From Taxillus chinensis (taxonomy: Eukaryota; Streptophyta; Magnoliopsida; Santalales; Loranthaceae), in NCBI GenBank assembly GCA_023512835.1, contig CM042092.1, positions 40,504,258 through 40,568,257 on the forward strand: a stretch of DNA of 64,000 nucleotides. The letters are read 5' to 3'. Position numbers and translations under genes: made by a program. Within the stretch, counting starts at the first letter, position 1, and the number at the start of each line of letters is the position of its first letter. Shown here in pieces: positions 1 to 11,793 of the stretch. The notes beneath the pieces were generated by a model, which saw nothing but the letters and a program-made list of their open reading frames with translations, ran no database searches and was not told the DNA's origin.

Positions 1-2867
1 TTCATATGGCGACAACAAGAAAGGAAAGACTGTCGGGTATGGCACTTTAACCAACGGCTGTGTATCAATCACTAGAGTTGCACTAGTCAAAGGTTTGAAG
101 CATAATTTGCTAAGTGTCAGTAATTTATGTGACAAAGGATTTACTATTTCCTTTATGTCCAACACCTGTACAGTAAGGGAAAACTTATCCGGAGATGTTA
201 AGTTATTCGGATCAAGAGATGGGGACATATACTCAGTGGTCTTAAGAAATAATTCTTCTGACCCCGTATGCTTCCTCACTAAAGCTTGAGATGAAGATAG
301 TTGGTTATGGCACAAGCGATGCGCACATTTAAACTTTAAGACATTGTCTAAGTTAGCATCACTTGATCTTGTCACCTGGTCTACCTAAACTCAAATACTC
401 CAGACACTCTTCGTCGAGAATGCCAACTTGGCAAACAGACCAAACACAACTTTAAGAGAAAATTAGTTAATTCAATAACTGCTCCTCTACAACTTCTTCA
501 TATGGACCTCTGCGGTCCTATTTCTGTTCCTTCGCTGGCTGGTGCGAGATACACCCTTGTGGTTATCGATGATTTCACCAGATACACATGGGTAATGTTC
601 CTAAAATCAAAGGATCAAACTTTTGAGCATCTTGTAGATCTTTTCAACTGGATAAGCAACTCACAAGGACTGAGCATAAAGTGCATCAGGAGTGATCATG
701 GTATGTAATTTGATTTTTCAGAAATGAGATCATATTGTTTCGAACAGGGCATTCGGCATGACTTTTTTGCCCCGAACTCCACAAAAAAATGGGGTAGCTG
801 AGCGCAAGAATCGTACTTTAGTCGAGGCTGGCAGATCTATGTTAGCAGGGGCAACGCTTCCTCTCGGTTTATAGGTTGAGCCGTGTCCATCGCTCGCTAT
901 GTTCGTAATGGAACTCTAATAAATAAATCTACCATGAAAACACCCTATGAGATGTGGAGAGGATGAAAGCCTTCAATTTCACATTTCAGAGCTTTTGGGT
1001 GTACTTGTTATATATTGATAAATGGCAAAGAAACCCGGAATAAATTTGAACCAAAATCTGATGATGGGATTTTTGTCGGGTACTCATTACATAGCAAGGC
1101 TTATCGGGTCTTTAATAGAAAACTTTTTAAAGTTAAAGAATCTATCCATGTGACCTTTGATGAAACTAATCTTGATTGGTCAAAAGTTGCTTCTTCAAGT
1201 TCTAATGTACAGGTCTCGGATAGCAACATCGACTATTCGAAGTTTATGAATGTTCCTGTTACACATTCTGACCAACCACATGGCATCAGCGAGGCACAAA
1301 GAAGTTATATGGATGATGCTACGGATGATTCGGACTCAGGACTACCATTAAGCTCCGGACATACTTCTTCGGATACCCAAAATTCCGGAGCACCTTCAAG
1401 CCCTTAGGACCAGCTTAACACCGAAAGAAACAGGTGTTGAAGAACCACCTAGTTCTACAAGACCTTCTAATACGGAAACATCTGGTCCGGAAGAAGCTCA
1501 ACCAGTAGATATACCTGAACCACCTAATCTGGCAGAGCTTCAAATTATTCAAGATCAACCATCACATGCACAGAATTACAGATGGACCCGAAACCATCCC
1601 TCAGATCAAATGATTGGTGATCCTACTGCTGGTGTAAGAACAAGAGCAGCCACCTTCAAGATGTGTCTTTACTCGTGTTTTCTATCTCAAATAGAACCAA
1701 AAGTGGTAGATGAAGCTCTTCAGGATTCGAATTGGATAGAAGCCATGCAAGAAGAGCTGAATCAATTTAAGAGAAATAATGTGTGGACTCTAGTACCAAG
1801 GCCTAAGTCTTAGCAAGTCATTGGAGTTAAATGGGTGTTCGGAACAAGCTTGATATGGATGGAATAATAATCCGGAACAAAGCCAGGACCGGTAGCCAAA
1901 GGATATCGTCAAGAAGAAGGAATAGACTATGATGAGACCTTTGCTCCGGTAGCAAGACTTGAGGCAATCCGAATGTTTCTAGCGTATGCTTCATATGAAA
2001 ACTCCATAGTTTATCAAATGGACGTCAAGAGCGCATTCCTGAATGGAGATCTTCAAGAGGAGGTGTACGTTGAACAACCTCCGGTTTCATTGAACCTAAG
2101 GCAGGACATCTAGTCTACAAGCTTCGGAAAGCTTTATATGGTTTGAAGCAAGCTCCAAGAGCCTGGTACGACACAATCGTCGGAATTCCTACTTGCTCAC
2201 AACTTCCAAAATGGGAAGATAGACACCACCTTATTTCTACGAAAAGAGAAAGGACACACTTTAATCGTACGGATATATGTGGATGATATCATTTTCGGAT
2301 CAACAAATCCGAAGCTTTGTGAAGAGTTTGCAAAGTTGATGACAGGCAAGTTTGAGATGAGCATGATGGGAGAACTGTCCTACTTCCTTGGAATAGAAGT
2401 TAAACAATTGAAGGAAGGAATCTTCATTAATCAAGCTAAGTACACTCGCGATCTTATTAAGAAGTTTGGTATGGAAGGTTCATCTCCCGTAAAAACTCCC
2501 ATGCCTGTCAGTGCCAAGTTAGATCCTGATGTGGACGGCATATCAGTAAATGTGACTGACTACAGAGGGATGATAGGATCCTTGCTGTATCTTACAGCAA
2601 GTCACCCAGACATTATGTTTGCAACTTGCATCTGTGCACGATATTAGGCGAATCCCAAGGAGTCACATATGCTCCATGTTAAACGGATATTAAGGTATCT
2701 CAAGGGAACGATGCATTTGGGACTCTAGTACCAAAAGGAGTCCAACTTCACCTTATCCGGATACTCTGATGCTGACTTCGCTGGGTGTCGTATTGACAGG
2801 AAAAGCACAAGTGGTACGTGTCAGTTTCTTGGAAATAGATTAATTTTATGGTTCAGTAAGAAGCACT
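1..2867 (+). pseudogene. pol: copia pol remnant (protease linker, integrase, RT, start of RNase H)
   Basis: The reading starts in the linker after protease and gives the GAG-pre-integrase block (KGLKHNLLSVSNLCDKGF, about 90-160). Next come the integrase core (MDLCGPISVPSL with VVIDDFTRYTWV, 502-708), the integrase C-terminal region (1015-1407) and RT (about 1610-2650). RT landmarks are [25 protein letters not shown] and YVDD at 2276-2287, followed by MGELSYFLGIEV. RNase H begins with SGYSDADFAGCRIDRKST (about 2757-2815) and breaks off after WFSKKH. Stops and frameshifts split it into at least five fragments (for example after the gag-pre-integrase block at 289, and at 708, 1407 and 1813). The order PR-IN-RT-RH is diagnostic of copia rather than gypsy. 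It cannot encode an active enzyme as it stands. Confidence 0.93.
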
Positions 2868-4735
2868 CACCGATCCTCCCGGATTCGGTCCGTTGCTGCA
2901 CCCTCCATTTCTCGGGCCTCCCAGCACAGCGTCCGTGCCGAACCCTCCGAGGTTGCGGGACCATCTCAACACAGTGTCCCTAGAGCTGTTTCCTTAGCCC
3001 CTTCTGCTGCGGATGTCCCCACTCCCTCCACTTCCGCTGTTGCTGCCACGGTTGATACCGCCGTTGCTGCCGCAATTGCTGATGTCCCGGAATCTATTTC
3101 GGAAGCTCCTTTGCCTCCCCTACCTCAACCCCGAGATTACCTTGACCATCTCTCCGCCGACACCTTAACGGACCTTTGGCTCCGCTTCAGCCTTGCCCAC
3201 ACTGCCTCCATTCCTGACACCGATTTCTGGGTGTTTTACACTCGCCATACTCAATCCCCCGGAGGCCATGATCATCCTGGAATTTGGACCAAGGCTTTCT
3301 TACGCCGGCCTCCATTCCGGATGTGCCGTTCCCTAACCCCTCCAGCCCGGTCCATGCCGCACGAGTCCTTCCCCGCTAAAGCCGGACCTTCTTCTCCTGC
3401 TCGTTAACATTCCCATTGTTGACCTTTCTGGTTAAAGCGGGTCTGTTGCTCCGGATGCCTCTATCGCTCCGGATGCCCCTTTTGCTGTCGTGCCGATACT
3501 CCTGCGGACTCCTGCGCCTAGCGCACTCCTGCTCCCTGTTCATGCGGGGGAGTTCTCCAAAGCTCCAGAGTTGGCCCTTGGGCGTGCTTCTTTTGGCACG
3601 GTCCACTCCGACACCGTGCTCTCCGCCCACTGGACCGCCACGCCCAAGCTCAAAGCGCCCAAATATCCGCCATCGCCGCCAAGATTGATGCTCTTGGTGC
3701 CCAACTCCTCTCCACCCTCACCGACTCCTCCACCTCCATGGAATAGAAGATGGACCTAGTCGCCTCGTCCGTCCACTCCTTGTCTACCTCCTTCGCGGAC
3801 CTGGCGCACACGATGGCTCGCCCTTCCGTTGCTCCCCTGGCGATCCGCCAAACCGGGGGGAGAGAGTGTCATCCGATCCTTCGCTCCTCCTGCATCACAT
3901 TCATCCACTCGTGCCGAGAAGCGTCCCTGTCTCTTCATTGCTTTAGGGAGTTCAAATCCCCAAACGTAGCCGCTTCTCTCGGCCCAAGCTCCTCGACCGA
4001 GCTCTTCCTCCATCCTCTCCATCCACAACCGACACCTTCCTCCCATCATATGCGGCGTGTGACCCTCTTGATGCGGACGGAAGCGTGCATAAGGCAATGA
4101 TGTCTTATCTTTGCGTCTTTCGCCGAGAGAAGATGTCTCTCTCGACCTGCACCCCTTCTCCCCGGACGACATTCGGACCCTTTGCTCCAGGAGAAAGGCC
4201 TCTTTACAATAGATGACATTGACAACTTCTCTAGGGCTGCTAAAATGGAGATGAGGCTGTTTCCATCTCTCGTACAAGGACGGCCACTTGTTTGAAGTTC
4301 TGCCGCTTGCTGGAATGAGGGCTATCTTCCCAGGATAGATATCATTCAGTCCTTTATCGACGGAACCGATGAGGATAGCAAGCCATGGAGAACTCTCTCA
4401 ACTATCCTCATTCCGTACCGGATCATGTCGCCACATTTCATGATGGCTTGTCTTCATGATTCGGTCCAAACAGATGATTCGATTGATTCTCATCGATTAG
4501 AGAGCAGATGTAAGAAAGAATCAATGGGAACCACCGTGTCTCAGGTCGATCAAGTCGTGAAGAAAGCCAAATTATATGAAAAGTTGTGCATCACTCCTTT
4601 GAGACCAATTGAGAAGCCGAAGGCGACATTCCTGGGGCAAGAAGCAAGTGCCACAATAGCCAGGATGGAGATAGGCTATGGGGCCTTTGTCTGCGTTACT
4701 TCATCAAGTCATTCTTAAGTGTCGACAAATCTTGG
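2868..4735 (+). pseudogene. Sirevirus env-like frame, 3' portion (copy 1)
   Basis: This aligns by eye with 9437-10283 plus 11685-11793 of the second copy, for example the shared blocks GGATTCGGTCCGT, CCCAGCACAGCGTCCGTGCC and CCGCCAAGRTTGATGCTC. Translated, it is rich in Ala, Pro, Ser and Thr, then reads PPLPQPRDYLDHLSAD (about 3114). The tail (4425-4718) contains MSPHFMMACLHDSVQ and a Lys-rich stretch. The frame is interrupted several times. I see no signal peptide or convincing membrane segment, so 'env-like' refers only to position in the element. Function is unknown. Confidence 0.6.
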
Positions 4736-4963
4736 AGCCAACACACCACTTATTCGATGAAGCAGACAATGGAGCTTAGAGAGAAAGCAGCAACAATGAT
4801 CTTCAAGTATAGTAAGCCTTATGTACCTTAATGAAAATCTTGTATAAAGGCTGAATTGTATTCCGTTGCCGATAAATGAAAATGGTTGTGATGTGTATTC
4901 TAGTATGTTCTCTTTTTTTGCGCTTACCAGATCGGATTACAAAGGGTTTGGGCATATCCATAA

Positions 4964-4974
4964 TTGGGGGAGAT
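4964..4974 (+). other. polypurine tract, copia copy 1
   Basis: TTGGGGGAGAT lies immediately 5' of the LTR start TGTTGGATC, as expected for the plus-strand primer. The preceding 4736-4963 is AT-rich 3' untranslated sequence with no recognisable frame. Confidence 0.85.
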
Positions 4975-6396
4975 TGTTGGATCAAGCACAGAATTTGGAT
5001 CATGCTGATAAAGCCCTATGTAATTTGATTTGAGATCTTTTGTGTTTCTTTGATCATTGCAGAAGATATGTTATTAATCCGGAGATACACTCGTGAGAAC
5101 AAAGCTAAGGATAGGATAAATAATCCTGATCCGGACAAGAGTGAGTGTCGTCAAACACTTGGTAAATAACCAAGTCACCAATACATACGGAATAAGGAAC
5201 ATTCGTGCGGACTAAGAACTTAAAAGCTACGGATTACGAATCTGCTCTTAATATCTCAAATGGACTAAGTCAAACCGATGCGGAGTAAGAATCTTGGTCT
5301 ACAAGGTCGTACGAAGTAAAAGAGTCGACACAGAGCTAAAAAGTTAAGTCGTCCACTCAAGTGAACTAAAGTAAAGAAGACACGGAGTAAGGCATCCGAG
5401 TCTTCCATACATACGGAGTAAGGAAGTACTGATGCGGAAAAAGGACCCGAGTCTTTATTCGCACGGAGTAAGGAAGCCAGATGCGGAGTAAGGAATCCGG
5501 ACCACTCACTCATGCGGAGTAAGGATGTGCTAGTACAGAGTAAGCCATCCGATCCTTTAGACTCGCACGGAGTAAGGAACTTACATACGGAGTAAGGAAC
5601 TTACATGCGGAGTAAGGAAGCGCTGATACGGAATAAGCACTCCGACCTTCTCATTCACACGGAGTAAGGAAGCGTTGACACGAGCTAAGGATTCCAGTAC
5701 CAAATAGATACGGAGTAAGCAACCACTGACACGGAGTAAGGTTCCGAGCTTCATTAGCAACGGGGTAAGGAAAATTACACCGGACCAAGAAGATGCTACT
5801 TCAACTTACTGCATTTAAAGTTATCAACTTGTGGTGTCTCGAGTAAGACAAACTCGTTGAGAACCTGAAGAATCTTACACGTGGATCACCCGGATATGTG
5901 GACACAACTTTAATTATACTTGGGAACTCACAAAGGCACTTATACTCTTCAAACCCAAGATCTTGATCTCCACAAACCACAACAGTCAAGGTAGAGAGAT
6001 TACCGAGGAATAGTTAGTGTTAAACGCATTCCGGAACTAGAAGTTCCAAGGTTGTCTCTTAGGAATGTTTCTATAAATATTCATACTTGTACATTTGAAA
6101 GAAGGTGTGCGAGCGAGCCTGAATCAATCCTGTGTATGCACAAGAGTTCAAAGACATAATATAGGCTAGTGTGTGAATCCTTTTGTAAATAGAGTGTAAG
6201 AGAGTCTTGCTTCTATTTTGTTGTATTTATCTTTTGATAATAAAACAAAATACTTCCACTATCTGGTTATCTTCTGTAGTGATTCTATCGGTTAACTAGA
6301 TAAGTGTTTGTGTCATAAGAGAATAGAAAGAGTTTCGATAAGAGCCTATTCACCCCCCCCCCCCCCCCCCCCCTTCTAGGCTCCAAGGGACCATCA
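4975..6396 (+). repeat. copia 3' LTR (1.4 kb) with a CGGAGTAAGGA motif array
   Basis: It starts TGTTGGATC after the PPT and ends GGGACCATCA where the inverted homologue has GGGACCAAC. Between about 5275 and 5775 there are roughly 19 imperfect copies of ACGGAGTAAGGA at irregular 15-50 bp spacing. A run of about 20 C precedes the conserved terminal TTCTAGGCTCCAAGGGACC. The homologous LTR lies inverted at 10284-11684. Confidence 0.9.
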
Positions 6397-6744
6397 CACA
6401 TAATGGGTTGCCCGTTCCCCCAAGCTAGGGTATACACATGGCTAGGTCACTTGAAAGAGGCTAGTACAAGCAAAGGTGTTGGGTTTTAAATAAAAAGGGA
6501 AAGTTTGAATTAATATGCCTAAAGAACAAGAGATTAATTAATTACATTGATTGAAATCCAAATCCCTATTTTCTCCCATAAGATCATTTACATTGCTTTG
6601 TTTATTTAAATTACAACATTCAAATTGCTAATGATACAAAACTAACTTCAAATACATCATGGGTTTACAAAATGAGCTTTTTACTTGATCACCTTCCCTG
6701 TGGGTTCGACATCCGGACTTTTAGTCCACTTTATTACTTGTAAC
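6397..6744. other. unassigned LTR-like fragment between the two copia copies
   Basis: AT-rich and non-coding. Its right part carries CCCTGTGGGTTCGACATCC and a TACTTGTAACGATCTGTACAC tail, a style seen near the 3' ends of many plant LTRs. No partner LTR is in the window. It joins directly to the RNase H C-terminus of copia copy 2. Confidence 0.35.
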
Positions 6745-6950
6745 GATCTGTACACCTGTGGAATTGCTAACAATGTACCCGAAAACAAAAAACATTGAAG
6801 TCAGGTATCACTTCATCCGAGATCATGTTCTCAAAAAGCACATATCACTGGAACATGTTGCTACGGATGATCAACTCGCAGACATACTCACCAAGCCCCT
6901 ACCTGATGCACGATTCTATGAACTTCTCTTAAAATTAGGTATGCTTGACC
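6745..6950 (+). pseudogene. pol: copia RNase H C-terminus (copy 2)
   Basis: After one frameshift the frame reads NIEVRYHFIRDHVLKKHISL, then ATDDQLADILTKPLPDARF and ELLLKLGML. These are the classic last 60 residues of a copia polyprotein, including the conserved LADxLTKPL motif. Everything upstream in this copy is missing. Copy 1 lacks exactly this portion, so the two are not simple halves of one insertion unless rearranged. Confidence 0.88.
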
Positions 6951-8655
6951 TTACTGCATTGTTCCTTATTTATTTTTCCAATAATATTTGTTTCAGAACA
7001 TGCATCATCGTTCATGATGAGCGTTAGACACTTACTTTACTTCATGCCGATCATGCTTACTGCTGATATGTATCATGTTTCTGATAATTTTCTCATATTT
7101 TCATATGGGAGGATGATTGTGTTTCCGACTGAAGTCATTTAAGCTAACATAATTAACGTTATATGAGTACAACCTTCTTAGGATTTCATGAGTAAAATTT
7201 TCATTTATCACCACATGTCCAATGCCGTTTCATATTGATTATACTATTAACATATCTAGTTGAAGAAATGAAATGGGTTAGCTAGAATCGTTGGTGGATG
7301 AAATCATAGCTTCTGATCGATCGATCACCAAGTGGAGTTTCTTGAAGGGTAGACAGCAATTTCTCATGATCTAAATTATTAAGCAGAAATGTCTATTGAG
7401 AGGATTGCAAGATCTAAAGGGGGAGAAAATGCTTTATCTATTACCCAAGTAATACCCCCCTTATATGTCTCGTGACCTCTTTCCTTGCTGTCTATCTGAG
7501 GGGGAGTTTATCACTGAGAGGATCGCACGATCTATGGCTGAGCAATAGCTCTATCTATTATTTCAGTAATAACCCCCTAATATGTCTCGGATGCTCTTCC
7601 CTCTAACTTCTCACTTCTGGATCTGACTGGACATGCATTGTTGAATCAGACTTGTGGCATGTTTGGATGTTTTTGCTTCTTCAACTGAGCATCTTAATCG
7701 GATAATCAATTGATTGCATCTGGCATGGGTTATTCCTTCCATTCTCACTCATAAATCTTAATTTGAGTAACTTATATATAGTTAATTAATCTTAGCTACG
7801 ATGTTCAGCATAACGGTTTCGCTATGTTGACCAATGTGAACTTAAGTGTTTCTTATCTGACATATGCTTTGATTTCAGTATCAATGATCATTCACTTGTA
7901 TGTATGTCTCTCGCATTCATTTTCAATGCATAAGTTCTGCTTTTTCATTAGTTCAGATTATGCTAATTTTCCATATTTGTTTACATCCGTACTAATCCCA
8001 ACCTGCAAAGCTTTATGTTCTTTTTAGTTTATCTTTGTGTAGCTACAGTTCGGATTCCCTTTGCATTTTCACCAATATATCTTGTCTGAAGTTTTGGATT
8101 TGAAGTGTTGTGGTACTTCGGTTCTTTTTGACTTTAAGACAAAGCAAAGGAATCTACTTCTCTCTAACAACACTTTGTTTCTATGGACACGGTCTGTTGA
8201 TCATCCAGATATTCTTCTACTGATTATCCTTAGTCCGGATGATAGTCGGTTCATTTCCTCCAGACTCTTGTAACACTCAAATAGCGATAAACAAGGTCTT
8301 ATCTTACATCGTGTGTTTTTGAGGAGGAATAATGATGGTCTATTTAAATGCAAGTCTCAAGACAGGCAATCTTCCGGAAGAAGGGTTACAACTATCATAA
8401 ATACTTGATTCTACGGCCTCCACGTCACTTTTAAATTCGTAGGCGCTCAAGTATCAAGATTAATAGTATCGGCTTGTCAGGCGGATCATTATTCATCTCG
8501 CTTTATCCCTAGATCCGCCGGCAACCACGAGACTTGGTCTTATATATACTTAATTTTCACACGTAGTGCGAGTTTACATTTCCAAATCCCTAAATCCACA
8601 TCGCTCTTCCAATCTCCAAGACCTACCTTCCTTTTCCCTCTCACTCTCAATCGCA
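6951..8655 (+). other. Sirevirus pol-env spacer with duplicated polypurine module
   Basis: No supported gene; short frames here look accidental. Two related blocks of about 90 bp lie at about 7399-7490 and 7500-7600. Each has a GAGAGGAT(T/C)GCA(A/C)GATCTA segment, a CTATCTATTA...AGTAATA segment and a TATGTCTCG segment, with AAAGGGGGAGAAAA (7419) or GAGGGGGAGTTT (7498) nearby. Repeated polypurine tracts between pol and env are a known Sirevirus trait. From about 8530 the sequence is C/T-rich and leads to the env-like ATG. Confidence 0.6.
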
Positions 8656-10283
8656 ATGGCACCCAAGACCTCTCTTTTCGGCGTTAATCCCGACCATCCT
8701 GGTCGATTGGCCCGCTGTCTCCAATCCTCCCGGCATGGTTTCTAGACCTACGCCCACTCTTGGAAGCCTCCCACATTTTGAACTTGGTCTCAAATCCTAT
8801 CGATCTCCTTATCGACGACATTTCTAAGTTCTACCGGCGGGTCCGTTGCACCACCGATTCCATCCTTTCCAACGTCCAGGGTGAATCCATAGTCATCACC
8901 CCCAACGTCCTCGGTGCCGCTCTCAATCTACCCCCCGGTGATTATCGGCGCCCGGACCCGGAATCGATGGTAGCTTCCATGGGTTGCACATATAAGGGGA
9001 AGGAATAGAAGGTAAAGTCCTTCCAAGGTCGCTACCGGTGTATGGCGACCATTCTGAGACGGTGTCTACTGGCTCGCACAACTGCTTTGGACTCCGTTCC
9101 GTACGACCTCCTCTTAGCCATGTACGGAGTCTTTGAGGGTCTCCCGATGGACTGGGGGACATTCTTGTTCCGATTGCTGAAGAACGGCCCAAAGAACCAA
9201 TCTTTCGGGCGGATTCTCAGCATCGTCTTTAGGCATCTGCATCCGTCCCATTTCAACGGACATGGCATTATCTCTTTCCCCCAGGCTTACTCTCTCCGCC
9301 ATCTTACACCTAATGGGAACATGATGACACGGAGGCCTTCTCGCTACTCTCCGCCTCCTTCCCGCCTCGGAACAATAGGGCAGTTCGGTTGGTGACCCAG
9401 CCGACATCCATGCCCCCGAAGTTAGCTCTGCTCATCGGTCCTGACGGATTCGGTCCGTAGCTGCACCCTCCATCTCTTGAGCCTCCCAGCACAGCGTCCG
9501 TGCCGACCCATCCGAGGTTGCGGGGCCTTCTCAGCCAAGTTCTCATCCGGATGATTCTCCAGCGCCTTCTCCTACTGATGCCCCCGCACCCGACTCACCC
9601 GCTGTTGCTGCCGCTGTTGCTGCTATTGTTGCTACGATAGTGGACGATGTACCTTTTTCTCCTCCGGAAGCTCCCTTGCCTCCTCTTCCTTAACCTCGTG
9701 ATTATCTTGACCATCTCCCTGCCGCAACCTTAACGGAACTCTGGTTTTGGTTCAGCCCTAGCCTTGCACAGCCTCTATCTCTAACAATGACCTCCTGGTG
9801 TATTATGCTCTCCACACCCAAACCCCGTAGGACATGATCATCTGGAACTTGGATCATGGCTTCCTTACGCCAGCCTCCATTCTGGATGTTCCGTTCACTG
9901 TTACCTCTGGATTGGCCCATGACATACGGGTTCCCTCCCCTGCTGAGGCCAGGCCCGCCTCTCCTGCCGCAGCCATCCCCGTAGTTGACCTCTTTGGTCA
10001 AAGTGGATCTGCTACTCCGGATGCCTCCGATGCTCTGTACATCCCTTCTACTGCCGCCGCCGATGCTCCCTCCACTCCTATTGACTCCTCCGCCCAGTGC
10101 ACACCCGCACCTATTCCAATGGGGGAGTCCTCTAAAGCACCGGTTGGTGCTTGAACGTGCCTCTTTCGGCACCGGTTCACTCTCGATGTTGTGCTCTCTC
10201 GCTCACTGGACCGCCATGCCCAAGCCTAGAGCGCCCAAATCTCTGCCATCGCCGCCAAGGTTGATGCTCTAGGCGCCCAACTC
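8656..10283 (+). pseudogene. Sirevirus env-like frame, 5' part (copy 2)
   Basis: The first plausible start is ATG at 8656 (MAPKTSLFGVNPDHPG), soon followed by a frameshift. The 8760-9395 stretch reads ILNLVSNPIDLLIDD, then VLGAALNLPPGDYR, then after a stop YDLLLAMYGVFEGLPMDWGT and a Gly/His-rich block. The pattern (a late VLGxxLxLP motif followed by a YDLLxxMY block) resembles the 'putative plant transposon protein' family common in Sirevirus env-like frames. Family assignment is from memory of that pattern, not a search. The C-terminal half is Ala/Pro/Ser-rich low complexity (about 9540-9690, 9940-10150). It is broken by several stops, then by the solo LTR at 10284, and resumes at 11685. Confidence 0.6.
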
Positions 10284-11684
10284 GTTGGTCCCTTGGAGCC
10301 TAGAGGGGGTGAATAGGCTCTTATCGAAGCTCTTTTCGAACTCTTTGGCACAACACTTATCTCGGTTAAGAGATAGAAACAATGCGGAAGATAATCGGAT
10401 AGTGGAAGTATTTTGTTTTATTATCGGTATGATAAGTACAACAAAATGAAAGCGATCTAAAGATTGAAGGCTTTTAGACTGCTTAACAACTCTTTGACAC
10501 TCGTTTACAAGTACACACACACTTAGCCTCTTTGATCTCTATGAGCTTTAGTACATGCAATTGCTCTTACACGTTTACAAGTTGTATATATAAGATGTAC
10601 AAGTGTTACTATTTATAGGTGACATTCACGAGAGACAACCTTGGAACTTGTTGTTTCGGACATTGTGCACATTTACTCTCTCTCTCGGAAATCTCTTTGC
10701 CTTAATTGTCTGCGGATGTGGTCTTCAAGATCTTGGGTTTGTAATGTTTAAGATTCTTTGTAAGTTCCCAAGTGCAGTTAGGCTCGTGTCCACATATCCG
10801 GATGATCCACGTGTAAGATGCTTTAGGTGCTCAACGAGTTTGTCTTACATCGAGAAACAGCGAGCTGATGACTTTGATTACGAAGAGATAGTTGAAGTAG
10901 TGTCTTCTTGAATCCGGTGTAAGGTTCCTTACTCCGTGCTTAAATCAAGCTCGGATCCTTACTCCATAATACTGATTGCTTACTCCGTATCAATTTGGTA
11001 TTGGAATCCTTATTTCGTGTAAGCGCTTCCTTACTCCGTATGAATGAGAAGGTCGGAGTGCTTACTCCGCATCCGCGCTTCCTTACTCCGCATCTAGTTT
11101 CTTACTCGCATGAGTTAAAGGAATAGATGGCTTACTCCTGTAACAGCACATCCTTACTCCACATGAGTGAGTGGTTCGGATTCCTTACTCCGCATCTAAT
11201 AAAGGCTTAAATCTTTATTCCGTAGAAGTACTTCCTTACTCGCATGTATGAAAGACTCGGATTCCTTACTCCATGTCTTTCGTACTTTAGTCCGGTTAAG
11301 TGGAAGACTTATCTTTTTAACTCCGCATTGACTCTCTTATTCCGTGCGACTTTGTAGACTAAGATTCTTACTCCACATCTTTTAGACTTAGTTCGTTGAA
11401 GTATTAAGTGCGGATTTTTTAGTCCGTAGCTTTTAGGTTCTTAGTCCGCACGAATGACCCTTATTCCGTATGAGGCAAGTACTTGGTTATATACCAAGTG
11501 TTTGACGACACTCATTCTTACCTAGATCAGGATTATATATCCCGTCCTTAGCTTTGCTCACATNNNNNNNNNNNNNNNNNNNNNNNNNNNNNNNAAAAAA
11601 GACTTAAAATAAAACAACAAAGGTCTTAGATCAAATTACATAGGACTTTATCAGCATTATCCAAATTCTAGGCTTCATCCAACA
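10284..11684 (-). repeat. inverted solo copia LTR with 5-bp target duplication
   Basis: This is the reverse complement of the 4975-6396 LTR family. On the minus strand it starts TGTTGGATG at 11684 and ends GGGACCAAC at 10284, one terminal base short. AACTC at 10279-10283 is repeated at 11685-11689. The uninterrupted site is preserved at about 3700 as GCCCAACTCCTCTCC. There is no internal sequence, so it arose by LTR-LTR recombination after insertion. The TACTCCG-rich motif array lies at about 10920-11470, and the interior contains the assembly gap. Confidence 0.93.
11564..11594. other. assembly gap (31 N)
   Basis: A run of N inside the solo LTR. The homologous stretch in the 4975-6396 LTR suggests only a short loss or a low-confidence join. 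Confidence 1.
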
Positions 11685-11793
11685 AACTCCTCTCCGCCCT
11701 GACCAACTCCTCAACTTCCATTGAGCAGAAGATGGATCTCGTGGCCTCGTCCATCCATTCACTGCCTACCTCTTTCGCGGACCTGGCACACAT
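11685..11793 (+). pseudogene. env-like frame fragment downstream of the solo LTR (copy 2)
   Basis: It continues the frame broken at 10283, matching copy 1 at about 3704-3815 (CAGAAGATGGATCTCGTGGC versus TAGAAGATGGACCTAGTCGC). It ends abruptly at 11793, where the LTR of Tekay A begins. Confidence 0.8.

Larger units (their letters stand above)
1..6396 (+). mobile_element. Ty1/copia retrotransposon copy 1, Sirevirus-like, 5' end outside window
   Basis: The order is pol remnant (1-2867), env-like remnant (2868-4735), polypurine tract (4964-4974) and 3' LTR (4975-6396). An env-like frame downstream of copia pol is typical of the Sirevirus (Maximus/SIRE) lineage. Relative to the second copy in this window, about 2.7 kb (end of RNase H, the pol-env spacer and the first half of the env-like frame) is missing at 2867/2868. 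The 5' LTR and gag lie upstream of base 1, so no target-site duplication can be checked. Confidence 0.85.

Noticed and set aside
3756..4277. 173-codon open frame on the minus strand
   Set aside because: It lies antisense to the copia env-like frame, whose GC-rich codon bias opens the opposite strand; no recognisable domain.
2868..6396. Reading 2868-6396 as an insertion that splits one copia RNase H (upstream part at 2867, downstream part at 6745)
   Set aside because: The segment has no 5' end, no target duplication at its edges, and 6397-6744 is unexplained. An internal deletion in copy 1 followed by an independent copy 2 is simpler, though not proven.
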